The translations under genes were made by a program, and so were the position numbers. DNA of 64,000 bases from Gracilariopsis chorda (Eukaryota; Rhodophyta; Florideophyceae; Gracilariales; Gracilariaceae): positions 1-64,000 of the forward strand of contig NBIV01000225.1 of the NCBI GenBank assembly GCA_003194525.1, read 5' to 3'. Numbering within the stretch: position 1 is the stretch's first letter; the number at the start of each line of letters is the position of its first letter. Shown here one piece after another: positions 34,819-46,900 of this stretch. The notes beneath the pieces were generated by a model that saw only the letters and a list, made by a program, of their open reading frames with translations, did no database searches and was not told the DNA's origin.

Positions 34819-36792
34819 ATGAAGAAGCGCGTGTACGGGCGCGCGATGCGGTCGTACTGGATGCTGCTACTGGCGACGTTTGCGTCTTGTGCATATGCGC
34901 AATTCTCTATCTTCACCAACCCGTTTTCACAAGACTCTATTATGAGGGCGTCGCCGAACGCGCGGAGCGCGCCTGCGAATGCACCACACGGATTCTCGGA
35001 TCAGTCTGCGTACGTGGGTCTGTCCGCTTCGGGCGCGCTGGTCGCCACGGCGGACTTCAATCAAGACCGCTTTGTGGACCTGCTCATGCTGGATACCAAG
35101 AGTTTACGCCGACTGTCCGTCATGCAATGGCAGCATGATTCATTCTCTTTTCAACACACTGGAGCCGGCATAGACCTGCACTCCGTTCCACTCGTTTCAA
35201 ATCTCAAACCGCCTTTCAGGAAGATCTCCGGTGTGCACGTGGGTGACTTCGGCAATGATGGACGAGTGGATGTTTTGGTCATGGATGGCACGCAGGGACT
35301 CTTGTTCTTTTCGGATGGTGACGCCAATTTTAACGCTTCTTCCCCGGTGCACATTGCTGAACTACCGCCTACCAACGCGATGGTCGACGCTGATGGAGAC
35401 CTTGTTCCGGATATTTTCGTCGCGTTTGAGAATGGAACGCGCGGGTTTTACAGCTATGAACGCCGTTACAGCGTGCGTGAACGGCGCTTTGATCAGAGCG
35501 GCTCGATCAAATTTCACGAATGGAAACACGGCGTTAAGGGCTGTGACGGTGCGCAGAGTATTGTTAGACAGCGCTCTGTAATTGGGTTTGCAGATATGGA
35601 TGGCGATTGTTTGCCGGACTTGGTTATTGGAACGCGCTGTGGTTTGGAGGTTTGGTTCAATGGGGCGCGCTCTAACAAGGCGTTTTGGCAGTTACGCGCC
35701 AATAGTTCTGACGTTCGAATGTTTGACAAGTCTGTTTTCGATGATGAAGGCGGCGATCATGCCATGTCGTTAGCGGATATGAATTCGGATGGCACGATGG
35801 ATATCCTGATGGCCAACAAGCAGCGGAAGGATGTGCGCGTTCATCTGAATGAGCAGCGTCGTCGCGCGGTGGGGCAGCTTTGCACGGCGGCTGAGGAGTG
35901 GAAGCTGCGCCGCGTGCAGGCGGTTGGAGCGGGCGAATTGACGCTCAAGGAGGGTAGATTGGGTCCGCTTTTCGGGGGAATTTCAGTGCCTTGTGCGCTT
36001 CGAGTGGGCGATTACGACCTTGATGGATGGGCTGATGTGGTTGCCGTGGATGCTAGCACGGAGCTTCCGGTGCTGTTTAGGAACAGTGGCGACTGGAGTC
36101 ATAGCAGGGCGCTGAAAAGAGTGGAACGGAAGATTGAACGGGGCTTGCAAAAGGGAAACGGTGGGGCTGTTTCCGTGGGCTTTTTCGATACGGATGAAAG
36201 TGGACGACAGGATTTGGTGGTTGTGCGAGGTGGCAATGAGACTCGACTGGTGTGGAATAATGTGCTTGGGGAGTGGGACAGAATGTTCTTCAAGGGCACG
36301 GTGCTAAGCGCGCTTGGGTTTCGATTGGAGGAGCGGCCATTCGCACCTGTGGCGGGGAACAGCGTGAAGTTGAGCTACGCGGAACGGGGGCATAGAAAGC
36401 GTCGAAGAAGGGTGTGTTCGCAGGGCGGAGCGTCTGGGTACGGGGGGTGGGTGATGAGTGCGGGCAGTTGCACGTTCGGGATGGCGAATATTGCAAACTA
36501 CGTGGAGGAACTTTGGGTCGGTGGGGGAAAGAACTCCCGAGCGTGGACGGGGCTGATGCCTAATTCTATGGCGGTGGTGTGGGCGGAGGGGGGGGGGGAG
36601 GGAGACGCCTCTGCGTGGTGGATGGAGTTCTTCACTCAGCGACGAGGGGGTCCTATGCTGCGCGTGGTGGCGGCGCTCATGGGCTCGTTGCTGGTGCTGG
36701 CGGCCGTCATCGGCGCGCTGCAACATGCGGAACGAAAACGCGACCTGCGGGAGGCGGCCAGACACCGACTGCGACTGTTCAGCTTTGCGTAG
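34819..36792 (+). CDS. FG-GAP repeat membrane protein, ITFG1/TIP (linkin)-like
   Basis: A 657-residue type I membrane protein. The N-terminus from ATG 34819 (MKKRVYGRAMRSYWMLLLAT...AQFS) is a signal peptide. The lumenal or extracellular part has about seven calcium-loop FG-GAP/VCBS-type repeats, among them ADFNQDRFVDLLML, GDFGNDGRVDVLVM, ADMDGDCLPDLVIG, ADMNSDGTMDILMA and GDYDLDGWADVVAV, which form a beta-propeller. A single membrane helix lies near the end (MLRVVAALMGSLLVLAAVIGA, split here only by its own length limit), followed by a short basic tail. This layout is that of T-cell immunomodulatory protein ITFG1. The longer frame upstream begins with GTG, so I use the first ATG followed by the signal sequence. 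Single exon. Confidence 0.85.
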   Translation: MKKRVYGRAMRSYWMLLLATFASCAYAQFSIFTNPFSQDSIMRASPNARSAPANAPHGFSDQSAYVGLSASGALVATADFNQDRFVDLLMLDTKSLRRLSVMQWQHDSFSFQHTGAGIDLHSVPLVSNLKPPFRKISGVHVGDFGNDGRVDVLVMDGTQGLLFFSDGDANFNASSPVHIAELPPTNAMVDADGDLVPDIFVAFENGTRGFYSYERRYSVRERRFDQSGSIKFHEWKHGVKGCDGAQSIVRQRSVIGFADMDGDCLPDLVIGTRCGLEVWFNGARSNKAFWQLRANSSDVRMFDKSVFDDEGGDHAMSLADMNSDGTMDILMANKQRKDVRVHLNEQRRRAVGQLCTAAEEWKLRRVQAVGAGELTLKEGRLGPLFGGISVPCALRVGDYDLDGWADVVAVDASTELPVLFRNSGDWSHSRALKRVERKIERGLQKGNGGAVSVGFFDTDESGRQDLVVVRGGNETRLVWNNVLGEWDRMFFKGTVLSALGFRLEERPFAPVAGNSVKLSYAERGHRKRRRRVCSQGGASGYGGWVMSAGSCTFGMANIANYVEELWVGGGKNSRAWTGLMPNSMAVVWAEGGGEGDASAWWMEFFTQRRGGPMLRVVAALMGSLLVLAAVIGALQHAERKRDLREAARHRLRLFSFA

Positions 36793-37046
36793 CGGCGCCG
36801 CTGTGGAGGAGCGCTGGCTGCTACCGCCGTTGGCGCCAAAATTTTGTAAACTGTTTGCCACTTTTCGGTTGGTGTGCTTGTTTTTCTAAAACCGCCTCTT
36901 AAAACAGGCGGTTGCGCTTCGTCGCCGCGCCGCCACAGTGTGCAGTCACTCGCCCCCTCAACCGTCGTAATTCCGTTCTCTCAACTTATCCCCAACCCCC
37001 CCCCCCTTCCTCCACCCCCTCCCCCCTCAAACTTCACCCCCCCGCC
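36793..37046. promoter_or_regulatory. Short gap before NF-YC with C-rich tracts
   Basis: A 254-bp region between tandem genes. The last 60 bases before the NF-YC ATG are runs of C broken by T and A, probably the 5' UTR. Confidence 0.4.
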
Positions 37047-37934
37047 ATGGCTGATGACTCCAACAACCCACAAACCGCCCCGCCCAACTCCGCTCCAAAC
37101 GTCTCCGTGTCCCTCCCCTCTGCAACCGCGCCCTCCATAAAACCGCCTCCCCCCCAAGCCGCCGTCCCCCCGTCTGCCGTGGGTTCCTTCGCCGCCGCAG
37201 CCGCGCAAATGGCCTCCCACTCGCACATCATGCAGCACCAGACGCGTCAAGCCCAGCTCCAACAACAGCAAAGTCTGCACGAACTCAACAGCAAGTTGGC
37301 GCATTTCTGGAACGAACAAATGAGCGAAGTGCAGGCCGCAACCGACTTCAAAAACCACCTGTTGCCGTTGGCGCGCATCAAGAAAATCATGAAGTCGGAC
37401 GAAGACGTGAGAATGATCTCCGCAGAAGCGCCCGTCCTGTTTGCAAAAGCGTGTGAAATGTTCATTTTGGAACTCACCCACCGCGCCTGGGCACAGACAG
37501 AGGAAGCTAAACGACGAACGTTACAGCGTTCAGATATATCCGCCGCCATTCAGAAGACCGATATCTTTGACTTTCTCATTGACATTGTGCCGCGTGACGA
37601 CCCTAAAAAGGATGATCGTCCCGCATCTGGCGCGGTAGACGCCGCACAAATTCCGCCCTACTACGCGAACATGCCCAACATTCCGTCGCCTGCATACACC
37701 ATTCCGCCGCAAATTCCGGGCGCTACCGACTCTTCGGCCGCTATGATTTACCAGCCTAGTGCTCCGCAGGGCTATGTTTCGGCGGGATATGCGGCCGGTA
37801 TACCGTATCAACCGGGAATTGTGAGCCCGCAATATATGCGTATGCCGCAACAGGTCGTGTACGCCCCGCCTGGATATCAACCGGGTTACATTGCGGGTAG
37901 TACTGGCACGCAGGAACAACCACCTCAATCGTAG
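37047..37934 (+). CDS. NFYC: CCAAT-binding factor subunit NF-YC (HAP5)
   Basis: A 295-residue histone-fold subunit of the heterotrimeric NF-Y/HAP complex, which binds CCAAT boxes in promoters. The core at about residues 90-190 is typical: LNSKLAHFWNEQMSEVQAAT, then DFKNHLLPLARIKKIMKSDEDVRMISAEAPVLFAKACEMF, then ELTHRAWAQTEEAKRRTLQRSDI and FDFLIDIVPRDD (written here in pieces). It also matches the interface residues used for NF-YB and NF-YA contact. The N-terminus is Pro/Ala/Gln-rich and the C-terminus is a Gly/Pro/Tyr/Gln-rich tail. The start at ATG 37047 has a good context (CCGCCATGG); the upstream frame has no ATG. Single exon. Confidence 0.93.
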   Translation: MADDSNNPQTAPPNSAPNVSVSLPSATAPSIKPPPPQAAVPPSAVGSFAAAAAQMASHSHIMQHQTRQAQLQQQQSLHELNSKLAHFWNEQMSEVQAATDFKNHLLPLARIKKIMKSDEDVRMISAEAPVLFAKACEMFILELTHRAWAQTEEAKRRTLQRSDISAAIQKTDIFDFLIDIVPRDDPKKDDRPASGAVDAAQIPPYYANMPNIPSPAYTIPPQIPGATDSSAAMIYQPSAPQGYVSAGYAAGIPYQPGIVSPQYMRMPQQVVYAPPGYQPGYIAGSTGTQEQPPQS

Positions 37935-40900
37935 CCTTTTTTCCTTTTTGGGTTTTGTTTCCTTCGTTGCAGCCGTTTGCTACCGCGTTTGCGCATGCTC
38001 CCCCCTCCCCCCCCCCCCCCCCCCCCCCTTTCCGCCCCGAGAGTGTCTGCATCTCGTTCTTCTCTCATATCTCTCTCTCTCTCTCGCTTTCTCTTCTTTC
38101 TGTCTGTCTTACAAGAATTCCTAACGCCGCAACTATTGAGTTTTTTTTTCTTTTTTTTGGGGTGTTGTTTGTTTGTTGCTGTTGTCTTTGGTGCGTTGTG
38201 AGGTTTGACGTGCAGCCTGTACTGGGGTGGTTTGTCGGACCGTGTTTGGGTATTTCTTATCTGCGTGTGTGTTGGCGTTCTTTCTCACCCGCCGCAGCGG
38301 CCGCAGTCGGGCAATAAGTTGGCGATGTGTGTGTGATGATGTTGTTGTCGCAAGCTGATTGTGTACATAGCTTAAGCATGTTAACGTACCCATCTCGCGC
38401 GCCGGTCCGTGCAGTTCTACTTTGTAAAAGAAGGCGTGTGTGCGCATGTACCACAAACTACATCCATACCTCTCTGTGTTGCTTGTTCACCTTATTGGAG
38501 CGGAGCGAAAGCACAGCCGCTTGCAGCCCGCGGCGGTCTGCTCACTTTTTGGGTTCGTTTCACGGCTTGCTGTGCTTGTTTTGGTGCGGACGATTTGTGT
38601 GCCGTGCGCTGCCCCGACGCGTAGAACGGTTTACCGCCAGTGAGAGACGCACACGTCGCACCGTCTTGTGCGTTACGCGCTTTGGCTATCTGGCCTTCGT
38701 TTCCCACGCGTCCAAAGCTTCTTTTACTACGTATGCTTGTGCCCTTCCGCGGTGAGCGCTGGCTCAGCCCTTCGGACGAGCTCGCCCCCGAGCTCGCCCC
38801 CGCCCCCCCCCTTACCGGGCTTTCGTTTCCTACGCGTCCAAAGCTCCTTTTGCTACGTATGCTTGTGCCTTTCCGAAAACAAGCCAAGCGCTTCTACGAC
38901 AGTGCGCTTACTACTCGTACCAGTCCGCCCTCGTGAGGGGCAGCGATTCTTCCGTACGAACTGAACCCCCTTCTTCATAAGCTTTGTACAGCAGCGTCTG
39001 ATAAATTGAGTGAAGACCGTTTGCAAAACCCCATCCAGCAGCAAGTAGATAAAGCCTCCACAATCTGTACGATCTGCTTCCCATCATGTCAACAACCTGC
39101 TCTTCATGCTTTTCAAGACGCTCTTGCCAGCATTTCAGCGTCATAGCGTAGTGTTCGCGAAGACTTTCCACGTCCCTGATTTCAAACTTAGTTTCGCTTG
39201 TGGCCACTTTGAGAATGTATGTTAACGGCTGTATATCACCGTCGGGAAAGATGTACTTTGCGAAGAATCCGTTCTTCATCTGTCGTTCCGTCGTGAACTT
39301 ATCGTGCAACAGCGTAATGCCATGGTTGAGAAATACGCCACCGGGACGAAGAAGTCGGTATGCTTTTTCAAAGTATACTTTCAGATTGCTTCGTCCGACG
39401 TGTTCTACCATGCCTACGCTCACGATTTTGTCGAACTCTTTCGATTCGTCAATGGCTCGATAGTCCAGTAATTCGATTTCACATGATTCACTGACGCCGG
39501 CAGCCTGCACTCGTTTGCGGGCCAGTTCCACTTGCTTTTCACTTAAAGTCACGCCTAGCGCTGTTACACCGTAGTGTTTCACCGCGTGAATCACTAGAGC
39601 GCCCCATCCACAACCGATGTCCAAAATTCGTTCGCCCTTTTGGAGGCGCAGTTTCTTGCAGATATGGTCCAGCTTCTGCACTTGAGCGTCTTCAATTGTG
39701 TCGCTTGCACTCTTGAAATATGCGCATGAATATACCATGCGTTCGTCGAGCCACAGTTTGTAAAACTCGTTTGACACGTCGTAGTGGTACTGAATTGCCC
39801 GTTTATCCCGATCGGCAGAGTGTACAGTTCCGCTAAACTGCGGTGAAACATCCGTTGCACTGGCGTTTGAAGGAAGCATGACAAGTTGCACACCACTTCG
39901 AATCAGATCCCGCCACCTCCATGATTGCCATAGATGCTGACCGAGGTTCAGAGCTCCACCGGCCTCACCTTCTATGTCAAAGTCGGCTAGCATGTATGCA
40001 TTTGCTAGACGGGTGTCCGACGGCGGTAGAAACATGCGACGTAATGCTGCGGGATGATTCAGAACGATTGTGAAACGGGCTGCTTCTGCATTTGCTTTCT
40101 GCCAGATGGTACCCTCCCAAAGGCGGAACGCAAAGTCACTGCGGGGGTAACTGCCGAACAAACTGTCTAGAAAGTTGAGCGTTTGTTGTACATACGGAGC
40201 GGGTGCAGCGCTCACTTTCTTCGAACTGGACATTGTTGCTATATGGGGAATGAAAATGAACCGTGAGTGACACCACTTCGACCTAAAGTAATGAACGACG
40301 GCAGAGTGAGCGCAAGTTCGAATTGTGCTGCTTTATATAGGGGTGATTCGAAGCTCGGTCGTGTGTGAGATGAACGTTTATATGGATGGCGCAAACGCAC
40401 ATGAATTCGTGTTTCAGATCATATCTGTGCGGGCTACGCTGTGCCTCACGGTACAATCCCCAACAAAACTTTTGAGCTCTGCGCGGAAAATAGGGTCTCG
40501 ACCATAGCAGGAGTGTACTGTACGATTCAGACTTGAGCCATGGCTTCGAGAAAAAAAACTCCAACGTATCTGAATTGCTTCATGGGTGCGCAATGGTGGC
40601 CCGTTCCAACGATGTATCTCTGTAAGAGTTAATCCAGCTGCTTCTCGTCGTGACCAGTATATCGTGCCTCATGTTGATGCCCGTGCGGAATTCGTTGCTA
40701 CAGGGGCTTGCGTGCTCCAAAAACTTGCTTCTTGTTCTCTTTTTCCAGCTGCTGCGTCGGGAAGTTTGTCCAGCTGCGGCCGATGAGCTAAGCTTCAAGT
40801 TGAAATGTGGGGCAAGGCCTTGTAACTTTTGGTAACGGAATTGATATTTCCGGCTGAGATCTTAGGGATACAGTGACGGCGTTACAAAATTTGCTCTGAT

Positions 40901-43900
40901 TCATAGCTTTCGTATATCTGAAGGGCCTGATTGGAAGACAGCAAATTTTACTTCCGCGAGTCATCACATCTTCTACAGTATCGGCAATGGGCCGCGCCAT
41001 GCTTTGTGCTTGCTTGGGCAGCAAGTATCTCCCCACCTCGGCTATATGTACCCTTGCACTTCAGTTAGGAGGACACCTGTTTCTTGATCTCAAAGGTATC
41101 CCAAAGCAGAACACTCTTGTTCTTCATCCTCGCCCTCTAAGAGATTCCGTTCGGGAACATACCACTCCGCGTCTACGCATGAATGGGATTGATTTCTTCG
41201 GTGATATGAGCTAGGTACAAGGACATCGACACAATTCCATATTGAAGCTCAGCTGCCATTTGGTCCTGGACTTTGCAGCAGGCAGAATGACGCGTTTTAG
41301 ACGTCAAGGGTTCTTTATGCATTAGATTACAAGCACACTGCGAGTTCAGGCAGAAGCCCTACAGAAGCTGCAGAAGGATTTTCTTGACGCGTTCTGTGGC
41401 CCCGTCTCACCTCATTACGACGCCGAAGTAGACGCCACCTCCCTATGCGAAGCGCATCAGGAGGACCAGATAATGGTGACCTCGTCACGGTCATCTGCCA
41501 TCGTGGGTACGTGAAATACTGCGATGAAGGACAACGTTCAATGGTGAAGACATATTTACAAAAGTTACTATTGTGAAATACTCAGCCTTCAATGTAAGCA
41601 CTCCCAACCATAATACTGGGGGAGGGAAACTGCACAGGGTTGTCAACACCCTCATCCGCCCATAGATCCTTGTGCGATTCGGGTATTGCGTAATGCACAT
41701 GTCCTGCTCGAGGGAGAAGAACATAGAGCGAAACAGGCACACATTGCTTTCGACAGCTAAGTGTTGATACTGCAACTGAACAAGAGCAGATGCGTATAAA
41801 TCCAATGATCGAATCACTTAGCGAACGCATCTCGTTAACTACAGTTCACCGAAGCGATACCCGCACGATGCCAGCCTTCAAAACAGACGGACTATACTGC
41901 CAAGAACAGCCCTGACACGATTTTGCCAACGGCTTCACTCTCTATTCGGTATTATTCACATATCAAACAGTTTCATGAAGAGAGACGCCTTGTCTACATT
42001 GAGGACGTGTACGATTTTCTTTGTGACTTTGGCCGGTCTTGACCGATGTTGTGCTTCATCATCTTCAGATAGTCCTGTCCCTTCTCGATGTCGTCCGCGA
42101 AGTCGTTCACATAAACGCAACAGCAAAAACAACCAAGGCAGCCCATAAGAATGAGGTCTCCAAATGGAAGCCGCCAATGCCAACGATGAACATGTTTCTG
42201 GATATCTCTAAGCATGTGAACGCTTCCGTTTGCCTCAACCCGTTAAAACGTAGAGCCTTTTAAGCGGTAAGGATTATGATGTATAGTAATGTGAACAGTA
42301 CCAAGACAATGAGCAAAGGAGACCGTGAGGGGACAATGTGAAGGTGTTGCAAGAATATTTCAGTGCGACTTAAAAACGTAAACGACGTCGAGGGAGATGG
42401 TCGCATGGCTAACTTTTATATGCCACAGAGCTGAAGTACACGGTATGAGATACCCTTTGCAAGTGTCACTCGTATGCAGCACATCGCTGATGTGTTCCCC
42501 CTCTTGTTGTCACCCAGCCTGCTGCAGGAAAACCTACAAAACTGATGGTCTGAAGATAGGGGTATCTCAGAACACACCGCGCCACATTTCTGTTATTGCT
42601 TCTCTCTTGAAAGACAAACATCTCTCGTTTCGCAATGAAGGACTCTGCACTAGTAATGTCACCGTTTTCCCTGACAGCTACACACCATCTTGAAGAGACC
42701 ATCTTACACAAGACACTTAGCAAGTGCGCAAGAGCGATTAAAAGTCCATCAGGCCACATTTTCTTCCAAGGCACAAACGAAATCGCTCAGCTTCAAACGA
42801 TACTTGGGATAAGGCATTCTCAAACGGATGTTGCCAGCGGCACAAGGCCTAAGTACATGTGCAGTAGTGAACGTTGTTGTAATGCGCCACATTAGCAAAA
42901 AAACAATTACAACTCCTCCACATGCTAGTGATTCTCATTGAAGAGACGGAGTTACTCAGTCTTCGAGTCCGCTCCCATGCATAAAGGGACGCACATGTCA
43001 GCAATCCATCGGCGTCGACAGTATTGGACAACGTGTATCCACAAGTAGATGGTACTACATCCAACCTCGCGGTAGCCAAGAGATTCCTATACGTTGTCGA
43101 TACGACCTCTGAAAAACTGGACTATGTGTGTGGCCAAGCAGAAGACTGCATACTACCAAAGGTCATCTGTTTGAGCTATCTTCGTCCCTCGTTGCGATTT
43201 TCGCTTCACTAACACGCCCGAAAAATGTGATGTACAAAGCTGATGCGGAAAGGGAGAACGTATTTCCAGCTGCACCGAGAAGTCCCCCCGCCGGCAGCGG
43301 ACCTATTTGGCGATCTGAAGTAAGCACAGCCAAAGGAACTGGAAAACGATCAGCGAACAAGGCTCGGTCAGCATCGGGCGTGGCGTCTCCAAAGAGGTTT
43401 GCCCCTCTCTCAACGTCAACCAGAAGCAGCGCGCCCATCAATGACAATCCTTCCATGGCCTTGGAGGAGCCTTCTAAAGACATCTTGTTAAACAAGGAGT
43501 ACAGTTCGGCTCTCGCAGCCTCGTCATCTCGAATTTGGAACTGGACTCTGCTACCCAGTCTAACGTCGCCATCCACACCGATAGATTTCGTTGCCTCGTT
43601 AAACCCAACCACCTTACGGATCACCATGTCTATAGGTTTTTGACTTTCAGGAACTTCTTCTTTCGTTCTGTCAGGGGATAACGATGATATCGCAAGATCC
43701 GCTACCTTCGGCACTTCGACCCCGAGCAATAAATATTTTCTTGCCTGAAGTCGTTCATCGTAAGAAATGTTATCAGTCTTTGCCCACATGTCTAGAAGCA
43801 CCATTGGTGGGGCAATTGTTGCACCGGGCGTGTTAACTTCCTTGACTCTAGTTATTTCATTTCCATCTTTCACCTCAAGCACTTCCAAGACCGGGCCAAC

Positions 43901-46900
43901 CCCACGAGCCCCCTGAGCTACCATAACATCAATTTGCACATCTGGACTCGAGAACGCGAGACCAATTACCCCTTCTCTTCGTGAGCGATCATCACCGTGA
44001 AATAGGCATTCGTCGTGTAGTGCATTAGTCTTTCCGGCAGATGCCCCAAATTTTCGGACGCCTGGATACGCAAAGTCCAGACCTGCAATGAGTTCTCCCA
44101 TGTGCTCGTACTCTGGATGATGCAGGAGAAATATTTGAAGCTGACCTTCAGTATCTGGTGGAATACCAACGATATCATGCCATTGCTTCTGCTTCCAGTC
44201 TATGCTAAAGTTATTGTTTTCGTCGATATGAAAGGTGCTGAGAGTCGTACCTCCTGGGAAGTGTGCCAACGCAACTGATACAGAGGGTTCTTTGTCAGGA
44301 CCAACATAATGCGCAGACGAGCAACCAAAAATCTTTGTGTTGGATGTCAAAAGCCTCCTCATGGCAAGAGTTTTCTTCACAGTCTGACCAACACGCCTCA
44401 TATCTGAAGCCGGTGTGCTTTCAAACGATGAATTAAGAAAGACAAATACGACCGATACTGTTCGTTGCGTAGCAGAAAATGTATTCGCTGCTCGAGCTAA
44501 CGCTTCCTGTAGAGCATCAAGGGGCATGTCCCGCTTCGAATTGCCCACCGCCCAAGTGAATGATGTGGTAGGGCTCTGCACTGAATATGTATCATCTGTT
44601 CTTGTGCAGTTCTCTGGTACTTGGTGTTGATGGCTGCGTGTTCGCTTAGATGGCTTTGTGCTGTGATTCCAAACCAAAGCTTGGCCTATTGAACATAAAC
44701 TGGGTAGCACTGGTGAATGGCGTTTGAACGAGGTACGAAATGGTGGTGGAGAGGCAAACGCCACGTTCGAGTGCATTTTGAGTTAACAAGGTTTCGAGTT
44801 TGGATTGCCAGATTATAGCCCGTCGTCTTCGAGGCTTGCGAGGTCTGAGGTGGAGATGCAATAGGACCTTCGGGTACAAGGCACTAACTCGGGATATATG
44901 TGCTCCTTTTCCAGTTGTGTTGGATCTGCGCTTCGAAGAACCGTGGAAGCGGTAGCCTACTAGTACATAGTTATCAGACGACCTCAGGCCTAAGCTAGGT
45001 ACAAGAACCCTGGTAGAGTGCGATAGGACAATTTTAGCAGGCGTATCCTTTGCCAAATATCCGGCTGGTATTTCAAATGATCCAAAATGTATGGCAAAGA
45101 AGTGCCGCATTCGTCACGCCTCCAGCAACAGTGATCTTCGGCATAAAAGTGTTCGACATTCGGACCATGAAGGAAGAGAAGGGCAATGGTTCACCCTTAC
45201 CACATGAGCGGATGGGGCTGGGAACATTGCGTGCAGGAGTTATCGAGTCTCGGAGTTTGTAACTGTATCTACTCTACGCGGGACAGTGTTCCTAATTGCA
45301 CAAGCATGGTGAGGCTTCTACGCAAAGAATCCAAAGCATATTTTGAATGAGTACGAACACTACACTAGTTCCCGAAGTTGACAAGTTTTCCCTATCGTTC
45401 TCTCAAGACGTTGAAATGAGGTTTGTAGTCCCCAGAATGCAATGCGCCATACAAATTGCGTTGTCCATCTTGAACTGCGACAACTTTGTACGACTACCTA
45501 TGTCTAAATGACAAGCTATAGCAAGCAGCGATAATAAACATCAATAAAAAGTAGTCAGCGGCGGATATCCATCTCATCCTCCAGACATTTCGTTTGATAT
45601 GTACCACGTGATTCTACAAATTCACCGTATTCACTGCATACAACCGTGCGAGCAACCCCGCCTTCGGTTTTGTTGGTCGCACTCAAAACATTTGATGCTA
45701 TCGATTCACTACTCCCTTTGTTTCCAGCAATGAAGAGATAGCTTATGCTGCCTCATGCACGTCCATAACATATGCAGGTTCGTTAGAGCATCGACACCTG
45801 TGCTTGGAATATCGCTACGACATCGCGCTTTGCGCTGAGAGAGAAAAAATGCTTGTTTGGTGTAAGCATGACCGAGAATTTCTGCGAAGGGGGCTTCTTC
45901 CACTGTGAAAGAAAAGACTTTTGTAGATACAAGCAGATATCTACAGCAACACTAAAGCGATAAAGCAGAGGAACATATCGAGTTTTCTACGTCCTCTTGA
46001 AAGTATCCTGCATTGTTTTGGATGGGCTTGGGTATTCGTCTCTGCGATAAGAGTCCTAATATTATTGGTTGAAAAAGTTCTCTCATTTGCAGAAGTACCA
46101 AACATGAAGTTTGGAACACATGCCGTGTCATACGGCAAGTACGGCATAGTTTTGGAAGTCCGCTTTCTAAACGCGTCGAACTGGACTGGTGAGATTATAG
46201 AGCTCATTCACGAAGAGCGACTTGCCGTAGTTTGCAAGAGGCACAGGAGTCACTTGTCGCAAATGCGACGTTGAGCTCATTCTTAACACCATGATTCTGG
46301 AGGACTTTGTGTATCACTTCTCTCTCTCTCTCTCTCTCTCTCTTACTTCTTCTTCTTTAGTATGGTCCGTCGCTCCTGATTTCGAAGCGACAGGAGATCT
46401 ATCTACTTACCGGTAGTTCTCTCTCTTGAGGAAGGCCAAAAACTTTGATGGCTCTCTCTCTTACGAGTACACTAGTTTAATTCCTATCTAGTGCAGAACG
46501 CCTCAATTGAAAGTAGCGTTCTCTCGCTAGTAAAACCAGCATTCGTTCAGGCCACTTTCTGATGATTTTGAAAACCCCAGTCCTTGTCGTTCTTGTATAG
46601 TTGGCAAACAAAGTCTTCTTGACAAGGTCCTCAATGTATGACTTGGTTTAGTGCTGGACTGTTTTCAAGACTCGTGATGGAGCAAATGACAAAATCCTGA
46701 AGAGACTTGAGCTCATACTTCGGAAACGAAAGCGTCCAAGTCTAGCAAGCTGTCTCCTATGAATTTGAAAGCTTCGTACAAGACGCAAACAGAAAACGAA
46801 ACTCGTGCCATTTGCCATACTTCAACATGTGCAGCATGTCCATGACAGCATTGCAATTGTTTAGAGTGGATTTAGTAGCTAACAAACAATCAACAATCAA